45,809 nt of DNA from Akkermansiaceae bacterium (GTDB taxonomy: Bacteria; Verrucomicrobiota; Verrucomicrobiia; Verrucomicrobiales; Akkermansiaceae), in the NCBI GenBank assembly GCA_023301765.1, contig JALZUC010000058.1, positions 1 through 45,809 of the forward strand, in the 5' to 3' direction. Below are positions 27,791-36,282 of this stretch, in pieces (position 1 is the stretch's first letter; each line of letters begins with the position of its first letter). The position numbers and the translations under genes were made by a program. The notes beneath the pieces are model-generated. The model was given only the letters and a program-made list of their open reading frames with translations, did not search any database and was not told the origin of the DNA.

Positions 27791-28062
27791 TTTATTCCCG
27801 CCCGCTTAAGGGCTATTAGTGCTATAGTGTGGTTATTGATTAAATGAGGGGTAGTAGTTCCCCCTTTCTCAAGCTCCAGAGCCACCCATTAAGACGGCAC
27901 TCATCTGACTAACCTACAAAAAAGTTATATATTCATGATAAGTGAATTTTATGTTTTCATTAAATACACGATTATTGTGTAGCGATTTATTATATTACCA
28001 TTGGATTTCCATATTTCCTATCTATATTAAATATTCACACCGTCTCTTACCCAAACATTAAT
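27791..28062. other. intergenic region after tRNA-Ser
   Basis: AT-rich and without an open frame of note. A short hairpin (GGGG, TAGTAGTT, CCCC then CTTTC, near 27848-27865) may end the tRNA transcript. The plsY promoter must lie in the AT-rich right half. Confidence 0.4.
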
Positions 28063-28764
28063 ATGCCCCTCTGGTTGCCACCTCTTATCGCCTTTATAGC
28101 AGGCTCCATCCCGTTTGGCCTTATTATCGCTAGGGTAAAGGGCGTTAACATCCGCGAACAAGGTTCTGGTAATATCGGCGCCACAAACGTTCTCCGAGTC
28201 ATAGGTAAGCCCTACGGCATCGCCTGTCTACTCCTAGATTTCCTTAAAGGCTTCCTGCCCACACTACTAGCTATCAGCATCTATTTAATCATAGGCAAAA
28301 ATGCCCAGATGTCTGTGGAATCACTACAAGAACTCGGCACCATCTTTCCAGTAGTAGACGCATGGAAAGCGCAGACACTGATTATCCTAACAGGACTCGC
28401 CGCCATTCTAGGACATAACTACTCACCATGGATTGGCTTTAAAGGAGGTAAAGGCATCGCTACATCCGGCGGAGTTCTAATAGCACTTATGCCCGTTGGA
28501 GTGCTCATACTTCTACTCATCTGGTTACTACTCTTCTTTGGCACACGCTATGTCTCCGTGGCAAGTATCGGCACCGCTCTTGCGGTCCCCTTCCTCACCA
28601 TCTACGGTTCATACAGCCACGGTTACCTCGCAGACGGCACCTGGAACAAACCTTTATTTATATTTTCTATAGTTATTGCACTTATGGCAACATGGCGACA
28701 CCGCTCTAATATTATAGACCTCAAAAACGGTAGAGAACATAAATTCACCAGAAAAAAGAAATGA
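28063..28764 (+). CDS. plsY: glycerol-3-phosphate acyltransferase PlsY
   Basis: A 233-residue inner-membrane enzyme with about five membrane segments. It transfers acyl groups from acyl phosphate to glycerol 3-phosphate, the first step of phospholipid synthesis. The three PlsY motifs are visible: GSIPFGLIIA, NIREQGSGNIGATNVLR with LLDFLKGFLP, and GHNYSPWIGFKGGKGIATSGG. Its stop overlaps the gpsA start (ATGA), so the two are coupled, which links supply and use of glycerol 3-phosphate. Confidence 0.95.
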   Translation: MPLWLPPLIAFIAGSIPFGLIIARVKGVNIREQGSGNIGATNVLRVIGKPYGIACLLLDFLKGFLPTLLAISIYLIIGKNAQMSVESLQELGTIFPVVDAWKAQTLIILTGLAAILGHNYSPWIGFKGGKGIATSGGVLIALMPVGVLILLLIWLLLFFGTRYVSVASIGTALAVPFLTIYGSYSHGYLADGTWNKPLFIFSIVIALMATWRHRSNIIDLKNGREHKFTRKKK

Positions 28765-29759
28765 TTAAGCGCGCAGCTATTCTTGGTACAGGTTCGTGGG
28801 GTACGGCCCTCGCCACACTTCTTGCTAACACTCTCGATGAAGTATGTATCATCGGGCGTAATAGTAAAACCGTGGAAGAAATTAATCGCCACCATACGAA
28901 CCAACACTATCTTCCTGGCCTCCCACTAGCACATAACATCATCGCCAATACTGATGTTACAGAACTTCAGAAATACCCACTTATACTCTTTGCTGTACCC
29001 ACCTCAGCTACAGAGCAAACAGCAAAATCACTAGCTGAAATGAAACTCCCAAGTGAGACCGTGCTAATATCATGCGCAAAAGGTATTTCCTCAAAAACCG
29101 GTGCAGGGATGAGCCAGTTGATTCACTCTCACCTACCTGATAATCCACTTGCTGTAATCTCAGGACCAAATCACGCCGAAGAAGTAAGTAAAGGGCTAGC
29201 CACATGTGCTGTTATTGGAGCTAAGGACCATGCACTAGCACAGCAGCTACAGAGGATTTTCACCACCAATGCATTCCGCTGCTACACCAGCGATGACATA
29301 GTAGGTATCGAATTAGGCGCTGCTATGAAAAACGTCTTTGGCATAGCTGCGGGCATCGCTGAAGGGCTAGGACTGGGTGATAACGCCATCGCTGCACTTG
29401 TTACCCGTGGCCTAGCAGAAATGACGCGACTCGGCACTCACCTTGGAGGTAAGATGGAAACCTTTATTGGCCTCTCTGGTGTAGGAGACCTAATGGCCAC
29501 TTGCTATTCAGCCCATTCACGAAACAATCGCGTAGGTAAAGCTTTAGGTAAAGGCGGCAACCTGCAAGACATCATAGCTAACCTCGGCATGGTCGCCGAG
29601 GGAGTGCCAAACACCAAGTCCATCTACGAGGCAGCCAAGAAAACAGAGATTCGCACTCCACTCATTAATGCTGTTTACCAGATTCTCTACGAAGAAAAAC
29701 CAGCGTCAGAAGCGTTACAAGACCTTCTTACACGTGATACTAGACCAGAGACAGGCTAG
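28761..29759 (+). CDS. gpsA: glycerol-3-phosphate dehydrogenase [NAD(P)+]
   Basis: A 332-residue cytosolic dehydrogenase that makes glycerol 3-phosphate from dihydroxyacetone phosphate. N-terminal Rossmann motif AILGTGSWGTALATLLA, ISGPNHAEEVSKG, catalytic Lys in ELGAAMKNVFGIAAGI and GLSGVGDLMATC are diagnostic. It overlaps plsY by four bases and makes that enzyme's substrate. The ATG has no Shine-Dalgarno sequence of its own. Confidence 0.96.
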   Translation: MIKRAAILGTGSWGTALATLLANTLDEVCIIGRNSKTVEEINRHHTNQHYLPGLPLAHNIIANTDVTELQKYPLILFAVPTSATEQTAKSLAEMKLPSETVLISCAKGISSKTGAGMSQLIHSHLPDNPLAVISGPNHAEEVSKGLATCAVIGAKDHALAQQLQRIFTTNAFRCYTSDDIVGIELGAAMKNVFGIAAGIAEGLGLGDNAIAALVTRGLAEMTRLGTHLGGKMETFIGLSGVGDLMATCYSAHSRNNRVGKALGKGGNLQDIIANLGMVAEGVPNTKSIYEAAKKTEIRTPLINAVYQILYEEKPASEALQDLLTRDTRPETG

Positions 29760-29827
29760 TAGCAGCTCACCAGAGGTAGTAATCTGAAACACTGGGGTAA
29801 CACTTTATCTGTAAATAAAAAATAGTC

Positions 29828-30616
29828 ATGCGTTTTGGCGGTATTGAGCGGCTCTATGGAAAAGTCGCGATGCAGAGGTTCAGCAAAGCTCACATCTGTA
29901 TCGTAGGCATCGGCGGTGTAGGCTCATGGGCCGTAGAAGCGCTGGCTCGATCAGGTATTGGTAAAATCACCATGATCGACCTTGATGAAATATGTGTCAC
30001 TAATATCAACCGCCAGCTACACGCTATGGATGGAGAAATTGGCCGCCAAAAAACAGCAGCCATGGCTAGCCGTATCAGTGCTATCCATCCTGAGTGTGAA
30101 GTTGTCTGCCTAGAGACTTTTTTTAATCGCCGTAATGCGGATGAAATCCTCGACCAAAGTTTTGACTACGTCATAGACGCCATCGATCGAGTGCAGTCAA
30201 AAGCACTCCTATTAGCAGGATGCTATAAACGTGATATTCCAGTTATTAGCTGCGGAGGAGCTGGTGGTTTACGTGATCCCTCACAAATTAAAATAGATGA
30301 CATCTCACGCTGCTATAATGACTCGCTCATGAACCACGTCCGTGTCAACTTGCGTAAAAAATACGGTTTCCCTGCTGGGCCAGATCCTAAAATAAAGCGT
30401 AAGCTTAAGAAGTTCTACATCGATTGCATCTTTTCATCAGAGAGCCCAGTCTACCCACACTGTGATGGAGAAGTCTCAGAGCAGCGCCCTAATAACGAAA
30501 AAGATGCTGATACACGTATTAACTGCGTCTCGGGCCTAGGGAGCATTACACACATGACTGCTACTTTTGGATTTTTTGCAGTTTCTCGGTGTCTAGCCAC
30601 ACTCGCTGAGGGTTAA
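29828..30616 (+). CDS. tcdA: tRNA threonylcarbamoyladenosine dehydratase
   Basis: A 262-residue E1/ThiF-like ATP-dependent enzyme (TcdA, formerly YgdL/CsdL) that cyclises t6A37 in tRNAs. The nucleotide-binding motif IVGIGGVGSWAVEALARSGI is near residue 25, followed by MIDLDEICVTNINRQ, the FDYVIDAIDRVQSK segment and the Cys-containing loop VISCGGAGGLRDP. The distance to gpsA (68 bases) allows co-transcription. It converges with the minus-strand thrS-infC cluster. Confidence 0.92.
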   Translation: MRFGGIERLYGKVAMQRFSKAHICIVGIGGVGSWAVEALARSGIGKITMIDLDEICVTNINRQLHAMDGEIGRQKTAAMASRISAIHPECEVVCLETFFNRRNADEILDQSFDYVIDAIDRVQSKALLLAGCYKRDIPVISCGGAGGLRDPSQIKIDDISRCYNDSLMNHVRVNLRKKYGFPAGPDPKIKRKLKKFYIDCIFSSESPVYPHCDGEVSEQRPNNEKDADTRINCVSGLGSITHMTATFGFFAVSRCLATLAEG

Positions 30617-30640
30617 ATAAACACTTAACTCAGCAATCTT

Positions 30641-30874
30641 TTATGCCCCATACTGTCTGATACGTTTAGGACGACGAATAAGTAAGTAGATCAGAGCACC
30701 TACCCAGCCGGTAAGGGCGATTATAATTACCCATACCATTTTATCACTCTCCTCGGCAGGCTCATTCTTGATGCAGTCAATTAGCATCCAAAGCCAAAAT
30801 CCAAGGAACAGGGAGCTAACAGCTAATATCACCAATGTGATAATCAGCTCAGAAAAGCTGATAGACCCTAACAT
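30641..30874 (-). CDS. PLDc_N-like small membrane protein
   Basis: A 77-residue protein with two membrane segments (LIITLVILAVSSLFLGFWLW and WVIIIALTGWVGALIYLLI) joined by IDCIKNEPAEESDKM and ending in a basic tail. This is the pattern of the 'phospholipase D-nuclease N-terminal' domain found alone in many small proteins; function unknown. It follows infC by 13 bases, in the place where rpmI often lies. Confidence 0.75.
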   Translation of the reverse strand: MLGSISFSELIITLVILAVSSLFLGFWLWMLIDCIKNEPAEESDKMVWVIIIALTGWVGALIYLLIRRPKRIRQYGA

Positions 30875-30887
30875 AATAAAGATTAAG

Positions 30888-31571
30888 CTACTTCTGATCC
30901 TCCGTAGCTACATTAGTATCAGCTACATCATCACCATCATGCTCCTCATCATCATCAAATTCGACATCCTCATCCCCCTCATCATCGGGGTCTACAAGGC
31001 TACCATGACTCAGGTAGAAGTGGCGTTTACGCTGTTCCTTAGGAAGAGGAGAAAGCATCATATTCACGGCGCGCCCTGCTAAACGTGGTGCCTGATCTAC
31101 ATTAGCAATTTGCTTCAGATCCTCAGCTGCCTTGTTAAGAACTACAAAGCCAATTTCACGGTGAGCATTCTCACGGCCACGGAATTGAAGTCTAACACGC
31201 ACCTTATTCCCCTGATCAAGAAACTGCTCAGCGCGAGCTAGCTTGATATTATAATCATGAGTATCAGTTCCTACGCGGAGTTTTATCTCCTTAATTTTGT
31301 TAGTTACCTTAGGTGTCTTTTTCTTTAGTTTAGACTGCTCATACTTATATTTACCGTAGTCACATACACGGCATACTGGTGGGCTAGCATTCGGGGCTAC
31401 CTCTACTAGGTCTAGACCTACAGATTTAGCTTTTTCTACTGCTACACGAGAGCTCATCACTCCCAACTGCTGGTCTTCATATACTACACGGACCTTAGGC
31501 GCACGGATACGATCATTGACACGTGTCATGTCACGGCGGCTACGGAATGGCTTTTTTTTCGGTTTTGCTAT
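30888..31571 (-). CDS. infC: translation initiation factor IF-3, ATA start
   Basis: IF-3 binds the 30S subunit and checks the start codon and initiator tRNA. The conserved N domain begins VNDRIRAPKVRVV, with the linker YKYEQSKLKKKTPKVTNKIK and the C domain EIKLRVGTDTHDYN to APRLAGRAVNMMLSP. I start it at ATA 31571: AAGGAG lies 6 bases upstream, and the codons from ATA on give (M)AKPKKKPFRSRRDM, which runs in frame into the later ATG at 31529. The ATG has no Shine-Dalgarno sequence. Rare start codons (AUU, AUC, AUA) are known in infC and let IF-3 repress its own synthesis. The last 34 residues are very acidic (DDEGDEDVEFDDDEEHDGDD), unlike most IF-3. Confidence 0.85.
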   Translation of the reverse strand: MAKPKKKPFRSRRDMTRVNDRIRAPKVRVVYEDQQLGVMSSRVAVEKAKSVGLDLVEVAPNASPPVCRVCDYGKYKYEQSKLKKKTPKVTNKIKEIKLRVGTDTHDYNIKLARAEQFLDQGNKVRVRLQFRGRENAHREIGFVVLNKAAEDLKQIANVDQAPRLAGRAVNMMLSPLPKEQRKRHFYLSHGSLVDPDDEGDEDVEFDDDEEHDGDDVADTNVATEDQK

Positions 31572-31583
31572 GGTATTCTCCTT
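31572..31583 (-). promoter_or_regulatory. strong ribosome binding site before ATA-started infC
   Basis: On the minus strand AAGGAG is followed by AATACC and then ATA. Strength and spacing are ideal, in contrast with nearly all other genes here, and this decides the non-AUG start. Confidence 0.75.
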
Positions 31584-31746
31584 GGTTGTTTAGGGAAAGC
31601 GGTGTGCCTAAATGATTAATCATATAAGCTGTTTACACGTCACATTGACGCATAAATAAGTGAGTATGCCAATTTATTCTCCATGCCCAATGTAGGTGTG
31701 GGGACATAAAAAGCCGCTATCATACATAAATATATCTGACGCCAGC

Positions 31747-33651
31747 TCAGAGAGCACGGTCGGCAATTTCCTGTTTGATGGTTTGGACAAATTCATGAAT
31801 CGGCATGGCACCTAGATCATCTCGATCTCTATGCCTTACGGTTACCGTGCCGCTCTCAGCTTCACGTGCTCCGATGACTAACATATAAGGCACACGGTCC
31901 AATCTTGCAAGTCGAATCTTAGCTCCCACCTTATCAGCATTTCTATCTGCGGAGACACGCACCTTTATGTCTGTAAGAGCCTTCACCACCTCATCAGCTG
32001 CATCATTAAATTTCTCAGAAATAGGTAATACACGCACCTGCTCAGGTGATAGCCAGGTAGGGAATTTACCCTCAAAGTGCTCAATAAGTAGCCCCCCGAA
32101 ACGTTCAAGAGAACCAAATGGAGCACGGTGAATCATCACCGGCCGGTGTGGTTTATTATCAGAACCTACATAGGAAAGATCAAATCTCTCAGGGAGATTG
32201 TAGTCCACCTGCACAGTGCCTAACTGCCAGTCACGGCCAATAACATCCTTTACCACAAAATCAATTTTAGGACCATAGAACGCTGCCTCTCCCTCTTCCT
32301 CTGTGTAATCAACATCTAGTGTCTGCACAGCCTGACGTAATGCATCCTCTGCTTTATCCCAATTTTCAGGATCACCCACGTATTTATCTGAGTCAGGATC
32401 TCGCAGAGATAAGCGCACACGGTAATCATTCATCCCGAGAGTCTTAAGCACCTTTTTGACAAGAGCGAGACAGCTCTGCACTTCCTCTGCCACCTGATCC
32501 GGTGTGCAGAATAGGTGTGCATCATCTTGAGTAAATCCACGCACACGTGTCATACCGCCCAGTTCACCTGACTGCTCCCAGCGATAAACTGTACCAAACT
32601 CCGCAAGCCTAACAGGTAGGTCACGATAACTATGATGATCACTTGCAAAAATCTTTATATGGTGAGGGCAATTCATCGGCTTTAGCATGTAGCCCTCTAT
32701 TGCCCCTGTCTCCAGACCATTGGTTAATACAGAGCAGCTAGCCTTTTCATCAGAAAGCTTTTCCAGTGCATCACGCTCAGGAATAGCAGGATACTGGCTC
32801 TCCTGGTAGTAAGGAAAATGACCACTAGCACGGTAGAGGTCTAGCTTACCAATGTGTGGCGTGAAAACTTGTGAGTAACCCTGCTTGTCAAGCTCCTCAG
32901 TAATGAAGTCCTGCAGAGCTCGGCGCATAAGTGCACCCTTTGGCTTCCAGAGGATAAGCCCCTGCCCTACAGCCTCATCAATATGGAAGATTCCCAACTC
33001 TTTACCCAGCTTACGGTGATCACGCTTTTTCGCCTGCTCTAGCTTTTCTAGATGTTCCTCAAGCATGGTCTTGTTTTTAAAACATGTACCATAGATGCGC
33101 TGTAACTGAGGGCGAGTATTATCTCCTTTATAGAAAGCCGAGGCCACGCTCATGATCTTATAAGCCTTACAGTTACCTGTACGGCCTACATGGGGCCCAG
33201 CACAAAGATCCCAGAATTCACCATTTTTAAATATCGAAATTTCCTCATCCTTAGGGATGTCATTAAGTAAATCCACCTTAAACTGGCTAACTGAATCACG
33301 CTCATCAAGAGCACCTAATCGGCCGCTCTTTGCCAGTCTCATGGCATCCTCACGTGAGACCACCATTTTTTCAAAGGTCTGATTCTCCTTAACAATCTTC
33401 TTCATCTCCGCTTCGATCTTCTCGAAATCACCAGGAGTGATTGAATGCTCTAGGTCTACATCATAGTAGAAGCCACTCTCCACAGGAGGTCCGCCTGCTA
33501 ACTGAGCATCCGGCCATATACGAAGCACCGCAGTAGCAAGGACATGAGCACATGAATGACGCAAACGTTCCAGATCCGTCATCTGGTGGCGTTCCTCTAA
33601 TGTTTTACGATCTTTTTGTGGTTCGTTTGCGGCTTCATTTACTTCGGGCAT
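31747..33651 (-). CDS. thrS: threonyl-tRNA synthetase lacking the TGS domain
   Basis: A 634-residue class II synthetase. The editing domain starts almost at the N-terminus: HSCAH (32-36), LCAGPHVGRTG and KAYKIMSVASAFY. The catalytic core has MLKPMNCPHHIKIF (zinc Cys), YRWEQSGELGGMTRVRGFTQ (motif 2) and MIHRAPFGSLERF. The anticodon-binding domain is at the end (VRVLPISEKF). The usual N-terminal TGS domain of about 60 residues is absent; only a short charged leader precedes the editing domain. I prefer ATG 33651; a TTG at 33690 would add 13 residues. infC follows 175 bases downstream. Confidence 0.95.
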   Translation of the reverse strand: MPEVNEAANEPQKDRKTLEERHQMTDLERLRHSCAHVLATAVLRIWPDAQLAGGPPVESGFYYDVDLEHSITPGDFEKIEAEMKKIVKENQTFEKMVVSREDAMRLAKSGRLGALDERDSVSQFKVDLLNDIPKDEEISIFKNGEFWDLCAGPHVGRTGNCKAYKIMSVASAFYKGDNTRPQLQRIYGTCFKNKTMLEEHLEKLEQAKKRDHRKLGKELGIFHIDEAVGQGLILWKPKGALMRRALQDFITEELDKQGYSQVFTPHIGKLDLYRASGHFPYYQESQYPAIPERDALEKLSDEKASCSVLTNGLETGAIEGYMLKPMNCPHHIKIFASDHHSYRDLPVRLAEFGTVYRWEQSGELGGMTRVRGFTQDDAHLFCTPDQVAEEVQSCLALVKKVLKTLGMNDYRVRLSLRDPDSDKYVGDPENWDKAEDALRQAVQTLDVDYTEEEGEAAFYGPKIDFVVKDVIGRDWQLGTVQVDYNLPERFDLSYVGSDNKPHRPVMIHRAPFGSLERFGGLLIEHFEGKFPTWLSPEQVRVLPISEKFNDAADEVVKALTDIKVRVSADRNADKVGAKIRLARLDRVPYMLVIGAREAESGTVTVRHRDRDDLGAMPIHEFVQTIKQEIADRAL

Positions 33652-33725
33652 GACGTAGTCAAAAAAGCCACCTCTACCACTGATTTGCAACCTTTTTCAG
33701 CAGAGGATTACAGTCCAGCAAATAC

Positions 33726-33757
33726 AAAAAGGAGTGCGTAGGGCAATACACACTCCT
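33726..33757 (-). terminator. intrinsic terminator after the prepilin cassette
   Basis: Minus-strand AGGAGTG...CACTCCT with further GTA/TAC pairing across one mismatch, followed by TTTTTG. It lies just past the stop of the last prepilin gene and separates it from thrS. Confidence 0.8.
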
Positions 33758-33767
33758 CATGAGATAA

Positions 33768-34706
33768 TTATGGGCGAGGAGTAGTGATACTCTTCGAGAA
33801 ATGCTTACCATGCTCACGAATTAATTTAGCACGGTCAATACCACTTCTCTTAGCGAGAGTGAGCCCTTGATCAGTTAAAACAGTGATACTAATATCTACA
33901 CCTACAATAGTCCCGCCACGCACTTGATCTTCTGTGAGATTAGAATTATTGGGGAATTGAATGTTACCATCAAAATCAATACCTGTTTCTGACATGGTAA
34001 ACTCCTGTAGCTGGTTCCCTGGAGACATCGTAGCCCTCACTGTATGAGTAACTGGAGCACTCCCACTATTTACAGTTACCTCAACGAGAAAAGTAACTGA
34101 AAATTCATAGATGTTTTCTACAAGAAAGTTCTCAGAGGTAAAGTCTTGTTCATCGGTAAACTGACCAGTATACGCCTGCTCAAGATCATCCTCTGCAAGT
34201 AAGTGGGTAAATGCTTCATCCGGATTAATCAGGTGACGATAGAGTGAAAATACGGCATGCGTGTCATCCCCTCCAGTGGTGATCTGATCTCGGTAAACAA
34301 GACGGTAGCTCACTGCCGAAACGTCACCACCCAAATCATCAGCTCCACCAATATCACCATTATAACGATCAGTCGCTCCAGTGAAAAAGATTAAGCGACA
34401 AGTATTAGGAATCTCTCTCCCAGAAGGCCCCTGAAGGTTACTCGTCTCTTCACCAGCATAGAGCCACTCATGATTACTCCCGCCTTTACGAAGAACAATA
34501 CCCTCAAAGTCTTTCGCAATAGTACTAATCGCCTCTTTCGCCTGACGTGATGCGCGTACTTGATTACGGCTGTCACGGAAAGTATCCATGGAAATACCAG
34601 TCAAGAAGATTAGCACACCCAATAGGATAATCGTAATAGTCATAGCTACCAGAAGCTCCACAAGCGTGAATCCTGGTTTTGTGGACTTAAATTTCTTAAT
34701 ATTCAT
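33768..34706 (-). CDS. prepilin-like protein (PulJ-like; Verru_Chthon cassette C type)
   Basis: A 312-residue protein with a type IV prepilin N-terminus: basic leader, cleavage site PG/FTLVELLVAM (Gly12/Phe13, Glu17 at +5) and one membrane helix. The region after it (RQAKEAISTIAKDFEG, NTCRLIFFTG, VSYRLVYRDQ) resembles minor pseudopilins of the PulJ type and, from memory, the Verru_Chthon cassette protein C family. It is the last of three prepilin genes read in one direction. It is likely assembled in the envelope after cleavage by a prepilin peptidase that is not in this window. Confidence 0.7.
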   Translation of the reverse strand: MNIKKFKSTKPGFTLVELLVAMTITIILLGVLIFLTGISMDTFRDSRNQVRASRQAKEAISTIAKDFEGIVLRKGGSNHEWLYAGEETSNLQGPSGREIPNTCRLIFFTGATDRYNGDIGGADDLGGDVSAVSYRLVYRDQITTGGDDTHAVFSLYRHLINPDEAFTHLLAEDDLEQAYTGQFTDEQDFTSENFLVENIYEFSVTFLVEVTVNSGSAPVTHTVRATMSPGNQLQEFTMSETGIDFDGNIQFPNNSNLTEDQVRGGTIVGVDISITVLTDQGLTLAKRSGIDRAKLIREHGKHFSKSITTPRP

Positions 34707-34742
34707 CAGTTAAATTATTTATAAGTTACTACCGCTCAAGAA

Positions 34743-35468
34743 CTAACGGCGCACCGCAAGATTCCCAGTAAAGACTGCTTTACCGGGCCTATCAGGATCA
34801 AATGTGTTTCTAATGTAAGGAACCAAACTACTCTCCATTACAAAGAATTCTACCTGCATAGCTATCACAGCATCAGGGTAGCTAGCATGGTCACTTACTG
34901 TATTAGGAGGCCTCTGACCACGAATAGTACCAGGTTGGTCACTCACCTCTAACTCACCGTCATCATTAAATATAAGCTGCGTCATACGGACATAGAAGAC
35001 TCGGCCTTCTACTACACGTGGAATAAGCTCCTCATCGACTTGGGGGTCACCAAGACGCCGCACTACAGATTGAATAACAAAAGTTTCACCTGGGATGTCA
35101 TTATCTCCAGCTGCAATTGGCATAAGTGTGCCATCTTCACGCACATTGTTTGGATCTCCACGGTATTGATAAATTAACACCATATTATCGTTTCCTACTG
35201 CAGTCTCCACTGACCCTTCAATCCAAGTGAATGCTTTTTCAAAAGCAGTAGTAAACTGGGACTCCCCCGGACGAAGCACTGAGAGTTCTGCTTCTAGAGA
35301 ACTGGAGAGCCGGTTCGCCTCCTTATAGGAAATAGACTTACGCACTCCCTGTACAGCGGGCCCGAAAGCAGCCAAAAACGCTGTCACCATGACGGCAATA
35401 ATACCCATAGCGATTACTGTCTCTACGAGAGTAAAACCACAGTTTTTTATGTTACGATTAATTTTCAT
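34743..35468 (-). CDS. prepilin-like protein (PulI-like; Verru_Chthon cassette B type)
   Basis: A 241-residue protein with the prepilin signal CG/FTLVETVIAM (Gly11/Phe12, Glu16 at +5) and a single membrane helix. The soluble part (KEANRLSSSLEAELSVLRPG, LIYQYRGDP, GETFVIQSVVRRLGD, VIAMQVEFFVM) is probably a beta-rich pseudopilin head. The order in the cassette and the features fit the Verru_Chthon cassette protein B family, as I recall it. It is 36 bases from the next prepilin gene. Confidence 0.7.
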   Translation of the reverse strand: MKINRNIKNCGFTLVETVIAMGIIAVMVTAFLAAFGPAVQGVRKSISYKEANRLSSSLEAELSVLRPGESQFTTAFEKAFTWIEGSVETAVGNDNMVLIYQYRGDPNNVREDGTLMPIAAGDNDIPGETFVIQSVVRRLGDPQVDEELIPRVVEGRVFYVRMTQLIFNDDGELEVSDQPGTIRGQRPPNTVSDHASYPDAVIAMQVEFFVMESSLVPYIRNTFDPDRPGKAVFTGNLAVRR

Positions 35469-35547
35469 CTTAAATGTTAAGTTCCTTAGCTTGTTAGCTT
35501 AGTATGTTGGTATTGATTATTTACGAAAATATTAAATTAGAAGTTTA

Positions 35548-36282
35548 TTAAAACTCATCTCCATTATCGATATCATCTGGAATTTCCATTTGATCTGGAT
35601 GGCGGAATGTTGAGGTAGTGCCTTTCCTCCAGACAACAAACCCACCAAAGTTTGCCACGCCACTTCCGGACGTAACCCTAGGGGCTGTTGCCCCAGGAGG
35701 CCTACTACCTGCCCCTACGATAAAACTGGCACCTGCATTAGCAGAGATACCTTCCGCGTTAAACTCGTAGTAAAAATAATCCCCAGAGAGGTTAGAGTTA
35801 GCACCTCCAGAAGTATCCGCACTAGAAAAAATCTCATGATTTGCTGATGGAATATCACCGGAACCCATTTGATGATTTAATAAACTATACTCCTGACTTA
35901 GAAAAACTCCTTGCGGCAAGTAAATACCACGGCTAGCGGCTACCCAATCTCCAGACTCTGACTCAAATGCTACCATCATATAGCGTAGATACCTTTCCTC
36001 ATCATCAGGGTCTGCACTGATTAAAACTCGAGCATTAGTACCTGATGCAGAAGCTACTGTGCGCGCTTCAGCAAATACACCCTCAGCGAGCGGTATTCCT
36101 GCTGTGACACCGCTTGATTTAGATACGTTTTTGAGGCCTACCGCGCCTACGGTGAGTAAAACACCAATAATAGTGATAACTACCAAAAGCTCCACGAGAG
36201 TAAAGGCAGCAAGAGAACTACAACGGTTAAATTTTCCATGTAGATTATGCATACTGGTATTGCTAGAAGAAATATTATTCAT
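35548..36282 (-). CDS. prepilin-like protein (GspH-like; Verru_Chthon cassette D type)
   Basis: A 244-residue protein with a prepilin motif AA/FTLVELLVVI (Ala26/Phe27, Glu31 at +5). The residue before the cut is Ala instead of the near-universal Gly. Conserved-looking parts are ARTVASASGTNARVLISADP, ERYLRYMMVAFES and WVAASRGIYLPQGVFL, which agree with my recollection of cassette protein D. The start is either ATG 36282 or ATG 36252. It heads the three-gene cassette. A 9-bp hairpin lies in its upstream region at 36314-36337. Confidence 0.68.
   Translation of the reverse strand: MNNISSSNTSMHNLHGKFNRCSSLAAFTLVELLVVITIIGVLLTVGAVGLKNVSKSSGVTAGIPLAEGVFAEARTVASASGTNARVLISADPDDEERYLRYMMVAFESESGDWVAASRGIYLPQGVFLSQEYSLLNHQMGSGDIPSANHEIFSSADTSGGANSNLSGDYFYYEFNAEGISANAGASFIVGAGSRPPGATAPRVTSGSGVANFGGFVVWRKGTTSTFRHPDQMEIPDDIDNGDEF

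Noticed and set aside
31613-31624. Palindrome ATGATTAATCAT in the thrS-infC gap
   Set aside because: AT-rich 12-base palindromes are common and no partner motif was seen.
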